Origin: Marinobacter salicampi
GTDB taxonomy: Bacteria; Pseudomonadota; Gammaproteobacteria; Pseudomonadales; Oleiphilaceae
Assembly: GCF_011074795.1 (NCBI RefSeq)
Contig: NZ_JAAMPF010000018.1
Coordinates: 248,001 to 312,000, forward strand
Direction: 5' to 3'
Length of the DNA stretch: 64,000 bases
Part shown: positions 26,089 through 36,590 of the stretch, piece by piece
How the letters are laid out: each line of letters starts with the position of its first letter
Position numbering within the stretch: position 1 is the first letter of the stretch
The notes under the pieces: model-generated
What the model was told of the DNA's origin: nothing
Seen by the model: the letters and a program-made list of their open reading frames with translations, nothing else
Database searches by the model: none
Position numbers and translations under genes: made by a program

Positions 26089-27081
26089 TTACAGGGCCTT
26101 CGCCGCCGCCAGTATGTCGAGAGCCTGTCGGCGTTTTTGTGGGTCGTAAAGATCGATAGCAAACATCATTTCATCCACCTCCACACTGGCGAGCAGTTGG
26201 TCCAGCTGGGCGCGAATGCTGTCCCGGTCTCCAATCACCTGCAGTGCCAGAAAGTCCCGCACAGCAGCCTCTTCTCCAGCTGACCAGAGCCCTTTCATGG
26301 ACGCTACGGGGGGCTTCAGCCACAACGGCTCACCACGGAACAGGGCAACAATCCGCTGGTAGCTGGTGGTGGTGAGCCACTGGGCCTCTTCATTGGTCTC
26401 CGCCGCCACAAGAGGCACGGTAAGCATGGCGTAGGGCTCGCTGAGGGTTGCTGAAGGCTGAAAGTCGCGCCGGTAGATTCCGATGGCCTCCCGGTAGAGC
26501 CCGGGCGCGAAGTGGCCGGCAAACGCATAGGGCAGGCCTTTATGGGCTGCAAGCTGGGCACTGTACAGGCTGGAACCAAGTAGCCAGATGGGAACTTCCG
26601 TGCCCGCGCCGGGGATAGCCTTGAGCCTCTGGCCTGGCTGCAGAGGGCCCAGCAATGACTGAAGCTGTGCGACATCCTGCGGGAACTGTTCAGCACCAAG
26701 GCCTTCCCGACGCAGCGCGCGGCTGGTGATGGGGTCGGTTCCCGGCGCTCGTCCAAGACCGAGGTCTATGCGATCCGGATAAAGACTGGCAAGCGTGCCG
26801 AACTGTTCGGCAATCACCAGTGGCGGGTGGTTTGGCAGCATAACGCCCCCGGATCCTACCCGCAGGGTCTGGGTAGCGCCGGCCAGGTGACCGACCAGTA
26901 CGGAAGTGGCCGAACTGCTGATGCCTTCCATGTTGTGATGCTCTGCCAGCCAGAACCGTCGGAATCCTAGACCTTCGGCGTGCTGCGCGTACTTCACGGT
27001 ATTGGCGAGCGTCTGACCCACTGAATCGCCTTCGCGAACGGACGCCAGTTCGAGGAGTGAAAAAGGCTGATTGATCGTCAT
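26089..27081 (-). CDS. LLM-class (luciferase-like) flavin monooxygenase
   Basis: FMN/F420-type luciferase-like protein, 330 residues, with the bacterial luciferase TIM-barrel pattern: [20 protein letters not shown] near 40, [20 protein letters not shown] near 78 and [18 protein letters not shown] near 100. Homologs are often annotated as alkane- or luciferase-like monooxygenases (YhbW-type). Substrate cannot be inferred. The CGGAG ribosome site lies 6 bases before the ATG. It is transcribed divergently from the Yip1 gene. Confidence 0.88.
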   Translation of the reverse strand: MTINQPFSLLELASVREGDSVGQTLANTVKYAQHAEGLGFRRFWLAEHHNMEGISSSATSVLVGHLAGATQTLRVGSGGVMLPNHPPLVIAEQFGTLASLYPDRIDLGLGRAPGTDPITSRALRREGLGAEQFPQDVAQLQSLLGPLQPGQRLKAIPGAGTEVPIWLLGSSLYSAQLAAHKGLPYAFAGHFAPGLYREAIGIYRRDFQPSATLSEPYAMLTVPLVAAETNEEAQWLTTTSYQRIVALFRGEPLWLKPPVASMKGLWSAGEEAAVRDFLALQVIGDRDSIRAQLDQLLASVEVDEMMFAIDLYDPQKRRQALDILAAAKAL

Positions 27082-27230
27082 GAAGACTCCGGAATTGGCT
27101 ACTATACTTGATTGATGGAGGGCGAGTCGGGCGTTTCAATACCCTGATCAGCTCGACTGAAGCTTCTGTGAAAAGTCCGTGAGAGGTACCACGGCGTATT
27201 GTACCTATGAACCCATCCGGAGATAGAACA

Positions 27231-27836
27231 ATGCTTTTAAACCACGCCTTTGGACTGTTCACCCATCCCGACCAAGAGTGGGCGTCGATCCGCAGAGAGC
27301 ACGAGACCCCGCGTCGAGTGTATGTGGCCTACGTTTTGGTGTTGGCCGCAATTGGTCCCATCTGTGGCTATATATCAACAGCTTATTTCGGCTGGAATGT
27401 TGGTGACAGGGTAATCAAGTTCACGGAGATAAGCGCTCTGCAACTGAGTGTGCTGACCTATATTGCCATACTTGTAGGTGTGTTTGCCTTGGGCTATGCC
27501 ATTAATTGGATGGCCAAGACCTTCGGTGCCAAAGAAGAGGTCAGTCGCTCCAACGCTATTGCTCTGGCGGCCTATAGCTGCACTCCCTTATTTCTGGCCG
27601 GTTTTGCATTGCTATACCCAGTACCGTGGTTCAACGCCCTGGTATTCCTGTTGGCTGCCCTTTACGGCGCCTACCTGATGTACGATGGCCTGCCCATTGT
27701 GATGGGTATCCCAAGGGCCCAGGCGGCCATGTATGCGGGGGCCCTCCTGACCGTAGCCCTGGTCATACTGGTTGCCACCCGGGTGGGCTCGGTTCTGCTC
27801 TGGAGCATGGGGTTTGGTCCCGAATACACGGACTGA
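27231..27836 (+). CDS. Yip1-domain membrane protein
   Basis: Inner-membrane protein, 201 residues, with five hydrophobic helices of the Yip1 domain. The opening NHAFGLFTHPDQEWASIRRE is typical of the gammaproteobacterial family, in which a short amphipathic DP-x-W-x-x-I motif precedes the helices. GGAG lies 9 bases before the ATG at 27231; the ATG 8 codons upstream has no ribosome site. Function in bacteria is unknown. It is 148 bases upstream of the P-type ATPase gene, in the same direction. Confidence 0.8.
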   Translation: MLLNHAFGLFTHPDQEWASIRREHETPRRVYVAYVLVLAAIGPICGYISTAYFGWNVGDRVIKFTEISALQLSVLTYIAILVGVFALGYAINWMAKTFGAKEEVSRSNAIALAAYSCTPLFLAGFALLYPVPWFNALVFLLAALYGAYLMYDGLPIVMGIPRAQAAMYAGALLTVALVILVATRVGSVLLWSMGFGPEYTD

Positions 27837-27984
27837 TACCGGCTTTCGGGGGAGCTGGGGTCGGTAGCTGGGGCCGGAACAAGACAATGGTATCAGTCTC
27901 ATACTGGGAATTGATCTGTCTCAACGCACGATTGCGATGATCCGGGTTGAATAGTGGCATGCTATTTTTCCCGGAGTCCTCATC

Positions 27985-30690
27985 ATGAAAGCCAGTAACG
28001 GTCGCCCGTCTGAAACCGTCGAAGCCCGGCAGTGGCACGCCCTTGACGTCGACGCGGCGCGGCAATCCCTTGATGCTCGCGCTCCCCTGTCCGCTGCCGA
28101 GGCCGGTGATCGCCTGAATCGTTTTGGCGTCAACAAGTTGCCCGAGGCCGCCTCCCGGGGGCCGCTCAAGCGTCTCGCCGCGCAGCTCAGGAATACCCTC
28201 ATTTATGTTCTGCTCAGCGCCGCCCTGGTAACGGCCGTGCTCGGCCATTGGGTCGATACCGTTGTGATCCTGGCCGTTGTCGCGCTGCAGACACTGATTG
28301 GCTTCTTCCAGGAAGGCCGTGCAGAGCATGCGTTGGCCGCGATCGGCCACATGCTTGCTCCCACGGCCACGGTAGTGCGCAGCGAAGGGCAGACCCGTGT
28401 GCCTGCCGCACAGCTGGTACCGGGGGACACTGTGATACTGGAGGCCGGTGACCGGGTTCCAGCTGACATGCGGCTTGAACGATGCCATGGCCTGAACATT
28501 GATGAATCTGCCTTGACAGGGGAATCACTGGCAGTCGAAAAGAGCATCAGCAGCCAGCCCGAATCGGCCATTATCGGCGATCAGTACAGTATGGCCTTTG
28601 CCGGCACCCTGGTCACCTCTGGCACCGCCCGCGCTATTGTGGTTCGCACTGGCATTCATACCGAGCTGGGGCGCATTTCCGGCATGCTACGGCAGACGGT
28701 TTCGCTGAAAACGCCGTTGATTGCACAGGTAGACAAGTTTGCCCGTTACCTGTCGCTGGTAATCCTGGTCGTGGCGCTTGCGATTTTCGTCGTGGGATCC
28801 GTTGTGGGTGCTATGCCCCTGGCCGACCTGTTCATGGCTGTGGTCGGGCTGACGGTGGCCGCCATACCGGAGGGTTTGCCCGCGGTCCTGACCATTACCC
28901 TGGCCATCGGAGTGAGGCGGATGGCGGCCCGGCAGGCGGTGGTGCGGCGCATGCCGGTGATCGAGAGTATCGGGGCGGTGTCGGTGGTCTGTTCGGACAA
29001 GACCGGCACCCTTACCCGCAATGAGATGATGGTCACCAAGGCCTTCGCAGGCGGGCAAACGTTGGAAGTAACCGGCGAAGGTTACGGGCTGGCCGGCAGC
29101 ATCAAAGATACAGAAGTGACTGGCCCTTGCCTAGAGCAACTGGCCCGGGCAGCCATGCTCTGCAACGACGCAGTGCTGGTACGCCGGGACACAGAGGTCG
29201 AAGTGCAGGGTGATCCCATGGAAGGGGCCTTGAAACTGTTTGGCCATAAAGCCGGGCTGGATATCGAGTCTTTTTCCCGGCAGTGGCCGCGCCTTGACGA
29301 GGTGCCCTTTGATACCGCCTACCGCTTCATGGCGACCCTCAACCACGACCATCATGGCAACAAGATGGTTTACCTCAAGGGTGCCCCTGAACGGGTGATC
29401 GCCATGTGCGATACGGTCATGGGCGATTCGGGGCCTGAGCCGCTGGACGCCGATGCCGTGCACAAGGTGGTGGACATCCTGGCAGCAGATGGGCTCAGGG
29501 TGCTGGCCTTTGCCCGCCAGCCTCACGCCGGACAGGTTACTGTGCTTGATATCGGTTCCCTGCAGCAGGGGCTTGAGTTGATTGGTCTGGTTGGCATGAT
29601 GGACCCACCCAGGCAGGAAGCCATCAAAGCGATTGCCGACTGCCACAGTGCCGGCATCGACGTCAAAATGATTACCGGCGACCACGCTCTGACTGCCTCG
29701 GCCATAGCTGTCAGGCTTGGGCTCAAACACACTGCACGGGTCGTAACCGGCGCCGAGCTGGATACGTTGGGCGCGACGGATCTGGTGGCCCTTCTGGATG
29801 AGGTCGATGTATTTGCCAGGACCAGCCCGGAACACAAACTCAGGCTGGTTGAGGCGATTCAGGCCCGTCGCGGCGTGGTTGCCATGACTGGCGATGGAGT
29901 CAATGACGCCCCTGCCCTGAAACGGGCGGATGTGGGTATCGCCATGGGCATTAAAGGCTCGGAGGCGGCGCGGGAGGCGGCGTCCGTTGTGCTGCTTGAT
30001 GACAATTTCGCCAGTATCGCAGCGGCAGTGCGGGAAGGACGTACGGTGTACGCCAATCTCAAGAAAACCATTGCCTTCATTCTACCCGTTAACGGTGGCG
30101 AATCCGTAAGCCTTATCGTGGCTCTGCTTCTGGGCCTGACCCTGCCGATTACCGCGCTCCAGATTCTCTGGGTAAATATGGTCAGTTCCGTTCTGCTGGC
30201 CATGACCCTGGCGTTCGAACCCCCGGAGCCAGGTGTCATGTCACATCCGCCGAGGGCGAAGTCGGAATCATTGCTGGCGCCATTTGTGATCTGGCGGGTA
30301 GCGCTGGTGTCGTTGCTGTTTCTCGGCGGGATCTTTGCAGCATGGTACTGGTCCATGGCCCGGACCGGGGATGTGGAAACCGCACGTACCCTTGCGGTCA
30401 ACACCCTGGTAGCGATGGAAATCTTCTATCTCTTTGCTGTACGGTATCTGGATTCGGCTTCGATCACACTCCGGGGCGTGCTGGGAACACCCATTGTGCT
30501 GGGCGCCGTGGTCTGCGTATTAGCTGTCCAGCTCCTGTTTACCTATACGCCCCTGTTTAATGACACATTCGGCACCCGCGCCCTTGGTCTTGCTGAGCTC
30601 GGATTTGCTGCGGTTGCGGGGGTCTTGCTGTTGCTGATACTGGAGCTGGAAACCTTCCTGCGCACCAGGCTACGGGCCCGAACCGCCTGA
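27985..30690 (+). CDS. P2-type cation-transporting ATPase
   Basis: P-type ATPase of 901 residues of the SERCA/Na-K-ATPase-like subgroup. An N-terminal cation ATPase domain (residues about 15-85) is followed by the actuator domain with LTGESLAVEKS near 177. The phosphorylated aspartate is in SDKTGTLTRNE at residue 338, and the hinge is MTGDGVNDAPALKRADVGIAM near 633. The membrane motif AAIPEGLPAVLTITLAIGVRR near 290 is the ion-binding PEGLP of calcium and sodium pumps. Calcium or another divalent/monovalent cation is likely; heavy-metal CPx motifs are absent. A hairpin separates it from the convergent phosphoketolase gene. Confidence 0.9.
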   Translation: MKASNGRPSETVEARQWHALDVDAARQSLDARAPLSAAEAGDRLNRFGVNKLPEAASRGPLKRLAAQLRNTLIYVLLSAALVTAVLGHWVDTVVILAVVALQTLIGFFQEGRAEHALAAIGHMLAPTATVVRSEGQTRVPAAQLVPGDTVILEAGDRVPADMRLERCHGLNIDESALTGESLAVEKSISSQPESAIIGDQYSMAFAGTLVTSGTARAIVVRTGIHTELGRISGMLRQTVSLKTPLIAQVDKFARYLSLVILVVALAIFVVGSVVGAMPLADLFMAVVGLTVAAIPEGLPAVLTITLAIGVRRMAARQAVVRRMPVIESIGAVSVVCSDKTGTLTRNEMMVTKAFAGGQTLEVTGEGYGLAGSIKDTEVTGPCLEQLARAAMLCNDAVLVRRDTEVEVQGDPMEGALKLFGHKAGLDIESFSRQWPRLDEVPFDTAYRFMATLNHDHHGNKMVYLKGAPERVIAMCDTVMGDSGPEPLDADAVHKVVDILAADGLRVLAFARQPHAGQVTVLDIGSLQQGLELIGLVGMMDPPRQEAIKAIADCHSAGIDVKMITGDHALTASAIAVRLGLKHTARVVTGAELDTLGATDLVALLDEVDVFARTSPEHKLRLVEAIQARRGVVAMTGDGVNDAPALKRADVGIAMGIKGSEAAREAASVVLLDDNFASIAAAVREGRTVYANLKKTIAFILPVNGGESVSLIVALLLGLTLPITALQILWVNMVSSVLLAMTLAFEPPEPGVMSHPPRAKSESLLAPFVIWRVALVSLLFLGGIFAAWYWSMARTGDVETARTLAVNTLVAMEIFYLFAVRYLDSASITLRGVLGTPIVLGAVVCVLAVQLLFTYTPLFNDTFGTRALGLAELGFAAVAGVLLLLILELETFLRTRLRARTA

Positions 30691-30710
30691 CTGATCCGCT
30701 TGAGCAGTAA

Positions 30711-30732
30711 CCCAGGCCCATCGGAGCCTGGG
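30711..30732. terminator. Hairpin between convergent ATPase and phosphoketolase genes
   Basis: CCCAGGC pairs with GCCTGGG across an eight-base loop. No T run follows on either strand, so termination strength is doubtful. Confidence 0.45.
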
Positions 30733-30742
30733 ACTTCCCCGT

Positions 30743-33154
30743 CTAACCCGCCAGGCAGCCGGGGTTGCCTCGACCTTCTGCCGCAGCCAGTTCTTCCGGG
30801 CTGAGCCATTGGCTGGCCGGTCTGTCCAACAGCTCAGCACAGGCAAGCAGTGCATGTGCCCAGGTGCACCGGTTCGCGAACAGCATGCCGGCCTCGTTGA
30901 AGGTGCCGCCGCGGTTCACATAGCCCAGCACACGGCTTCGGCCGGCCTCAGGGCACAGGCGCCAGACATGGCCTCGAAATGCTTCCGGGCGCATATGAGT
31001 CATCAGGACCCGATGTTTCATCCGTGACGGACACAGCCGTTCTATTTCGAATTCTGACAGACAGGTTCCGCTTTCCCACTCGTCCCTTGGCATCCGGAAG
31101 CGACCGGGTTCCTGAACGTAGACCAGCCGGAAGGGCGTGTTGGCGTCGTGCAGGCGCTCCGATGCCCTGATCATCTCGGACAGCTGATAGGCCCCATTGG
31201 CGATCAACAGGATGGGATCGCCGGCTGAGGTGTCTTCAGCGACAACCAGAGCGCCGTCCCGGGCCAGTTGCTCGGCCTCGGCCCTGTCAAAAAGCAAGGG
31301 GCGCGAGCGTTTTGGCACCACCAGGCAGCTTAGTAGGCCCCGGGCGCTGTAGATTGAAGGAAGCAGTGCCAGGGTGCTGTTGTAGTCCGCTGGAAACAGA
31401 ACCCGCACCCCATCGTTCATTTCAGCCAGTAACGCTTCGCAAAAGGTGGTGTCCTGATGGGACTGCTCGTTCTTGCCGTTCTCCCAGGTATGAGACGTTG
31501 CGACAATGGGAAACCCGAGCCAGCCTGCAGGTCTGCCCACCTCCTTCTGGTGACGCGCAAAGATCACCTCCTGGCGAATGGCGCCGAGCATCTTCACGCA
31601 GAAAGCTTCGTAGCTGGCAACCAGGTTCAGACCGGCCTTGTTCCCAAGGCAGGCAGATACCACGGCTTCTTCATTCAGTGCAGTGATAATACAACCATGG
31701 ATGGACTCCAGCTCGTTTTCGGGTTCGGTTACCCGGTGCTTGAGTGTCGCCAGCACCCCCGAGAGCTTATTGCTTGCCAGTTCATCGGGGTTGCCAACCC
31801 GGGGTCGCAGGTCAGGGTTGGCCGCGACCAGGGCTTGAAAGTAATCATCCACAGCAAGCATGGGCGAGCATGCGCTCTCAACGCAGGGGAGTTCGGGCAG
31901 TTCGGGCGCTTTCGGGTGGCGTCGACCAAGCGGATGATCGCGCTCCCTTGGTCGGCTCTGGGCCTGGTGCTGGCTTAACAGACTACAGGCAGAGGCCAGC
32001 AGCTCGGGGGGTACCCACAGATCACTGGTGGCGCTATTGAACAGCTCCCGGGAGCGCGCATCCACGCGGGGATTGCCCGGCAGTGGCAGATTGTGCGCCT
32101 CGTTTTGGCCAGCCCCATAAAATCCATACCCTTTCACCGTCTCGGCTATGCCGTAGGGAATGGGCACGGGATAGCTTCGCTGGCCGGCAGCTTCTTCCTG
32201 GCTGTATCGGGCCAGTCGGCGTTCCATTTCGTACAGGGTACATACAAAGGCCGCCGGATCCCGGCCATCGAAACGAATCGGGTCAAAACCGCTGTGCTTC
32301 AGGTGATGAATGAAGCCATCCAGGCCCGCTCGGGTGCCAAGTTCTGTGCGCTGCTCAATACGGCGGCCATTGGCAATCATCACGGGCAGTGCCGGGCCGC
32401 AATCCTGACTCCGCCACCAGCGCGGTACCCAATCGCTGCCTCGTTGCTCTTCTGCCGCCCCATCTGACAGAAACGCGACCAGGGTTTCTCCGGGCATGGG
32501 CATGTGAGCGTACTGAAGCTCTGCGAAACCCAGGTAGCCACCCTCCAGGATGCCGCCGGCGGTATGGGCATTAACGTGACTGCCCAGGGGAGTTGCGTTG
32601 CGGCCATTGGCCTCCTGTCGATAGCTGTAGAAGTCCCTTACCAGCTGGGTAAGCCCCGAAGTGCCGCAGTAACGGGCTTCCTGCTCCGGGTGCAGGTTAC
32701 CGGTCAGCACGTTCAGGGCGTCAATCGCAGCGACGCAGTGGCCCTGACCCATGAGCCAGCTTCGAGTTTTCTCAGTCAGACTGTTCAATGCCAGGTAGGC
32801 TGCATAGGCGGGCACCATGTTGAGGGCGCCTCCGGTATGGCCCTCAGGGCTCACCTTGAAATCCTGTACATTGAGCGCCGCCCCGTCGGTACGGACGACG
32901 TTGGCATAGGTCATGTGGGCAACCAGCCACAGGCCGGCGCAGGTAAGGTGATCCAGAGCGCTGAGTTGCTGGTAGACGTCGCTGACTTCCACGACATGAC
33001 CTGCTTTTACCAGTTCTTTGGCCAGTTTGACGACCTGTTCCTGGGTTTCAGGCAGATGCCGGATTACGCCGTAGCCATCGCGCCACTGGCGAAAGTCGGC
33101 ATTGGCAGCGGCGTGCTCGTCCAGCGAATGCAGGTCAGCGAAAGATGAGTTCAT
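30743..33154 (-). CDS. Divergent phosphoketolase family protein (Xfp-like)
   Basis: Thiamin-diphosphate enzyme of 803 residues in the xylulose-5-phosphate/fructose-6-phosphate phosphoketolase family, which cleaves sugar phosphates to acetyl phosphate. All three Xfp regions can be followed: an N-terminal part with FKVSPEGHTGGALNMVPAY and MGQGHCVAAIDAL, a middle with SHVNAHTAGGILEGGYLG, and a C-terminal part with NEQSHQDTTFCEALL and GYVNRGGTFNEAGML. The cofactor motif, usually GDGEAETG, is SDGAAEEQRG here, while the later Asn (MIANGRRIEQRT) and several histidines are kept. A linker around residue 400 is low in complexity and unlike Xfp. It may be a distinct subfamily with another substrate. Confidence 0.75.
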   Translation of the reverse strand: MNSSFADLHSLDEHAAANADFRQWRDGYGVIRHLPETQEQVVKLAKELVKAGHVVEVSDVYQQLSALDHLTCAGLWLVAHMTYANVVRTDGAALNVQDFKVSPEGHTGGALNMVPAYAAYLALNSLTEKTRSWLMGQGHCVAAIDALNVLTGNLHPEQEARYCGTSGLTQLVRDFYSYRQEANGRNATPLGSHVNAHTAGGILEGGYLGFAELQYAHMPMPGETLVAFLSDGAAEEQRGSDWVPRWWRSQDCGPALPVMIANGRRIEQRTELGTRAGLDGFIHHLKHSGFDPIRFDGRDPAAFVCTLYEMERRLARYSQEEAAGQRSYPVPIPYGIAETVKGYGFYGAGQNEAHNLPLPGNPRVDARSRELFNSATSDLWVPPELLASACSLLSQHQAQSRPRERDHPLGRRHPKAPELPELPCVESACSPMLAVDDYFQALVAANPDLRPRVGNPDELASNKLSGVLATLKHRVTEPENELESIHGCIITALNEEAVVSACLGNKAGLNLVASYEAFCVKMLGAIRQEVIFARHQKEVGRPAGWLGFPIVATSHTWENGKNEQSHQDTTFCEALLAEMNDGVRVLFPADYNSTLALLPSIYSARGLLSCLVVPKRSRPLLFDRAEAEQLARDGALVVAEDTSAGDPILLIANGAYQLSEMIRASERLHDANTPFRLVYVQEPGRFRMPRDEWESGTCLSEFEIERLCPSRMKHRVLMTHMRPEAFRGHVWRLCPEAGRSRVLGYVNRGGTFNEAGMLFANRCTWAHALLACAELLDRPASQWLSPEELAAAEGRGNPGCLAG

Positions 33155-33432
33155 GACGGCCTCCAGTGCAGTCTTCGGTTGGCTGCCAGTTTAGAGGGTT
33201 TGCCGGAGGCCGGGTTTGACGCATGTCAGAGGTTCTGTAGCCCGGGAATAATCGATTGTCCCTTGCCGCTTCTGTAAAATTTACTAATGCTTTAAATTCA
33301 GAGAAGTTTTACCCTGTTTTAACCATTTTGCATTTCGTCATCGGGTCCGCTTGCTTGCAGTACCCGATCAAACCAACAATGCTGTGAAGTGAATCACCAG
33401 CCATGACGGCGCTTAGGCAGAGGAATACACTG

Positions 33433-35109
33433 ATGACTGACGACAAACGACGCCGATTCTCCGCACCCGTAGTCGATGGAATTGGCAAGTCGGCCAGTCG
33501 GGCCATGCTTCGGGCAGTCGGTTTTACCGATGCGGATTTCAAGAAACCCCAGGTAGGGATCGCATCCACCTGGAGCAATCTTACGCCCTGCAATATGCAC
33601 ATCAATGGGCTCGCGGAAGAGGCCGGACATGGCGCCGATGAGGCCGGCGGTAAAAGCCTGATTTTCAACACCATCACCGTGTCAGATGGTATTGCCAACG
33701 GCACCGAAGGCATGAAGTACTCGCTGGTGTCACGGGAAGTTATTGCCGACTCGATAGAAACCACCGCTGGGTGCGAAGGCTTTGATGGGCTGGTTGCCAT
33801 TGGCGGTTGTGACAAGAACATGCCGGGCTGCGTCATGGGTCTTGCCCGCCTGAACAGACCTTCGGTCTTTGTCTACGGTGGTACGATCCAGCCGGGTGAG
33901 AACCACACCGATATTATTTCCGTGTTTGAGGCCGTCGGTGCCTACGCCAAGGGCGACATGGACCTTATTGAGGTCAAGCAGATCGAGGAGACCGCGATTC
34001 CGGGGCCCGGGTCCTGTGGTGGCATGTATACCGCCAACACCATGGCTTCGGCCATTGAAGCCATGGGTATGAGTCTGCCGGGAAGCTCCGCACAGAATGC
34101 GGTGTCTCAGGTGAAAATGGATGATTGCCGGGCCGCCGGTGCCGCCGTGATGAACCTGCTTGAAAAGGACATTAAGCCCAGGGATATCATGACCCGGGAG
34201 GCCTTCGAGAATGCCATTGCCGTGGTGATTGCCCTGGGAGGCTCTACCAACGCGGTGCTCCATCTGTTGGCCATGGCCAGCACTGTTGACGTCGACCTCT
34301 CCCTGGACGACTTTACCCGGATAGGCGAACGGGTGCCGGTGCTGGCGGACCTTCGGCCCAGCGGTCACTACATGATGTCCGAATTGGTGGCGATTGGTGG
34401 CATTCAACCCCTAATGAAAATGCTTCTGGATGCGGGGCTGCTGCATGGCAACTGCCTGACCGTGACCGGGCTCACTCTGGCCGAGAATCTGGCGGACGTT
34501 GCACCTTATCCGGCCAGCCAGACCATCATTCATTCCCTGGCTGACCCCATCAAAAAAGACAGTCACCTGCGTATACTCTATGGCAACCTGGCCCCCACAG
34601 GTTCAGTCGCCAAGATTACCGGCAAAGAGGGGGTTCGCTTCAGTGGTCGCGCCCGGGTTTTCCACTCCGAAGAGGAAGCCCAGGAGCGCATTATGGATGG
34701 AACAGTGGTTGCCGGCGATGTGCTGGTCATCCGCTACGAAGGGCCGAAGGGCGGTCCCGGCATGCGGGAAATGCTCACCCCTACGTCCGCCATTATGGGC
34801 AAGGGCCTGGGCAGTGATGTGGCGCTGATTACCGACGGTCGTTTTTCCGGCGGCAGTCATGGTTTCGTGGTGGGTCATATCACTCCGGAGGCGGCCGATG
34901 GCGGGCCGATTGCTTTGGTGGAAAATGGTGACGAGATTACGATCGACGCGGAAACCAACAGCATTACCGTGGCGCTAAGCGAGGAAGAGCTGATCCGCCG
35001 TCGGGAACAGTGGCAGGCGCCGGCACCCCGTTATCCGCGGGGCGTGTTGGCCAAATACGCGCATACCGTGAGCTCAGCTTCCGAAGGCGCAGTAACGGAC
35101 AAATTCTGA
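33433..35109 (+). CDS. ilvD: Dihydroxy-acid dehydratase IlvD
   Basis: Iron-sulfur dehydratase of valine, leucine and isoleucine synthesis, turning 2,3-dihydroxy acids into 2-keto acids, 558 residues. Cluster cysteines are visible in [22 protein letters not shown] and [15 protein letters not shown], and [13 protein letters not shown] and [17 protein letters not shown] are family motifs. GAGGA lies before the ATG at 33433; the ATG ten codons upstream has no ribosome site. The length is of the shorter (558-residue) IlvD type rather than the 616-residue E. coli type. Possible promoter bases TTGCCG and TAATGC lie near 33260-33290, but this is weak. Confidence 0.95.
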   Translation: MTDDKRRRFSAPVVDGIGKSASRAMLRAVGFTDADFKKPQVGIASTWSNLTPCNMHINGLAEEAGHGADEAGGKSLIFNTITVSDGIANGTEGMKYSLVSREVIADSIETTAGCEGFDGLVAIGGCDKNMPGCVMGLARLNRPSVFVYGGTIQPGENHTDIISVFEAVGAYAKGDMDLIEVKQIEETAIPGPGSCGGMYTANTMASAIEAMGMSLPGSSAQNAVSQVKMDDCRAAGAAVMNLLEKDIKPRDIMTREAFENAIAVVIALGGSTNAVLHLLAMASTVDVDLSLDDFTRIGERVPVLADLRPSGHYMMSELVAIGGIQPLMKMLLDAGLLHGNCLTVTGLTLAENLADVAPYPASQTIIHSLADPIKKDSHLRILYGNLAPTGSVAKITGKEGVRFSGRARVFHSEEEAQERIMDGTVVAGDVLVIRYEGPKGGPGMREMLTPTSAIMGKGLGSDVALITDGRFSGGSHGFVVGHITPEAADGGPIALVENGDEITIDAETNSITVALSEEELIRRREQWQAPAPRYPRGVLAKYAHTVSSASEGAVTDKF

Positions 35110-35155
35110 GCACCGGGCGTCACCATTCCGGCCACCAAAATAAAGAGAGTAACTG

Positions 35156-35611
35156 ATGAGTTTAATGATTGCGTTGCACACCCTCGCCGCCGTGATTTGG
35201 GTCGGCGGTATGTTTTTCGCGTATATGGCCCTGAGGCCGGTCGCCGCGAAAGTCCTGGAGCCGGGCCAGCGGGCTCTGCTCTGGTGTCATACCCTGTCCC
35301 TGTTTTTTCTCTGGGTCTGGGTCAGCATCGTCACGCTGCTGGTAACGGGCTACGGGATGATCGGCATGTATTTCGGAGGCATGGCCAACACGGGTTGGCA
35401 CATCCATGCCATGCAGGCAGGTGGTCTGCTGATGATGCTGCTGTTCCTGCACGTCTACTTTGCCCCCTATCGCCGCCTGAAAAAGGCAATTACGGCCGAC
35501 GATACCGCGGAGGCGACCCGCAGGGTGGGGCAGATACGAAAGCTGGTCGGTATCAACCTCATCCTGGGTCTGATCGTGGTCATCCTGGGGTCCGGCGGGC
35601 GTTATCTCTGA
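35156..35611 (+). CDS. CopD-like membrane protein
   Basis: Integral membrane protein of 151 residues with four helices. LHTLAAVIWVGGMFFAYMAL and WHIHAMQAGGLLMMLLFLHVYF place conserved histidines inside the membrane, as in CopD-type and related haem or copper membrane proteins. Tail: LVGINLILGLIVVILGSGGRYL. It is 46 bases after ilvD and 12 bases before pbpG, so it may be in a shared transcript. Function unknown; a role in copper or haem handling is only suggested by the family. Confidence 0.75.
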   Translation: MSLMIALHTLAAVIWVGGMFFAYMALRPVAAKVLEPGQRALLWCHTLSLFFLWVWVSIVTLLVTGYGMIGMYFGGMANTGWHIHAMQAGGLLMMLLFLHVYFAPYRRLKKAITADDTAEATRRVGQIRKLVGINLILGLIVVILGSGGRYL

Positions 35612-35623
35612 AGGGTCGAAAAA

Positions 35624-36562
35624 ATGCGTAGTATGGTTGTAGCGGCGTATCTGGTCTTGTTTTCAGGGCTACCTGTAGTGTCCCAGGCACAACAGCTCGC
35701 GGCCAACTCGGCGATTAATCCGGACGGTCTGATGCTGGCGTCGGTGAGTGCCGCGGTGGCGGTGGTGGGGGAGGATGAACTGCTCCACGACAAACACGCC
35801 GACCGCCTGGTGCCAATCGCCTCCCTGACCAAGCTGATGACGGCTCTGGTGGTGATGGAGTCAGGCCAGGCGATGGACGAGTGGCTGGAGGTCTTCCCCC
35901 GGCATATTCCGGCGGAAGCCAATGCTTATTCCCGCATCCGCAAGGGCTCGGAATTGCGGCGTCGGGACCTGCTCAGGATCTCGCTGATGTCTTCCGAGAA
36001 CCTGGCAGCCTACACCCTCGCCCGCCACCATCCCGGAGGCTACGACGCGTTTGTCTCGGACATGAACGCCACAGCCGCTCGGATCGGCATGGCCCAGAGC
36101 AGGTTTGTCGACCCGACGGGGCTGTCTGCCGGCAACCAGTCCACCGCCAGGGATCTGGTCAGGCTGGCCAATGCACTGCTGGCCTATCCTGAGGTGGGCG
36201 AGATGTCGGCGTCCCGCTACTTCACCGCCCGGTTCCGCCAGCCAAGGTATTCCCTGGCGTTTGGCAATACCAACGCCCTGGTGCACAGCCAGAGGTGGAA
36301 CGTTGCCCTGACCAAGACCGGCTTCCTGGACGAGGCAGGGCGATGCCTTCTGATGGTTTCCACCATTGACGGCAAGCCGATGGTGACTGTCATGCTCGAC
36401 TCCTTTGGCTCGCGCTCGCCTATCGGCGATGCCGGTCGCATTCGACGCTGGCTTGTCACCGGCGACAGTGGCCGCGTGGCTGGGGCCGCCTATCAATACG
36501 AAAGGAAGAAAAACGCCCACCATGCTGCCCGTGGGGGCACCTCGACAGCATCGAGCCAGTGA
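35624..36562 (+). CDS. pbpG: D-alanyl-D-alanine endopeptidase, PbpG-like (PBP7)
   Basis: Low-molecular-weight penicillin-binding protein that cuts peptidoglycan cross-links in the periplasm, 312 residues with a signal peptide (LVLFSGLPVVSQA). The three active-site motifs are in order: SLTK near residue 67, SSEN near 125 and KTGF near 231. The layout matches S11-family peptidases of the PBP7 type rather than PBP5, since the long C-terminal amphipathic anchor is missing. AGGG precedes the ATG. Confidence 0.92.
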   Translation: MRSMVVAAYLVLFSGLPVVSQAQQLAANSAINPDGLMLASVSAAVAVVGEDELLHDKHADRLVPIASLTKLMTALVVMESGQAMDEWLEVFPRHIPAEANAYSRIRKGSELRRRDLLRISLMSSENLAAYTLARHHPGGYDAFVSDMNATAARIGMAQSRFVDPTGLSAGNQSTARDLVRLANALLAYPEVGEMSASRYFTARFRQPRYSLAFGNTNALVHSQRWNVALTKTGFLDEAGRCLLMVSTIDGKPMVTVMLDSFGSRSPIGDAGRIRRWLVTGDSGRVAGAAYQYERKKNAHHAARGGTSTASSQ

Positions 36563-36590
36563 CCTGAAACCTGACCTGGAGTAGCCGGCA

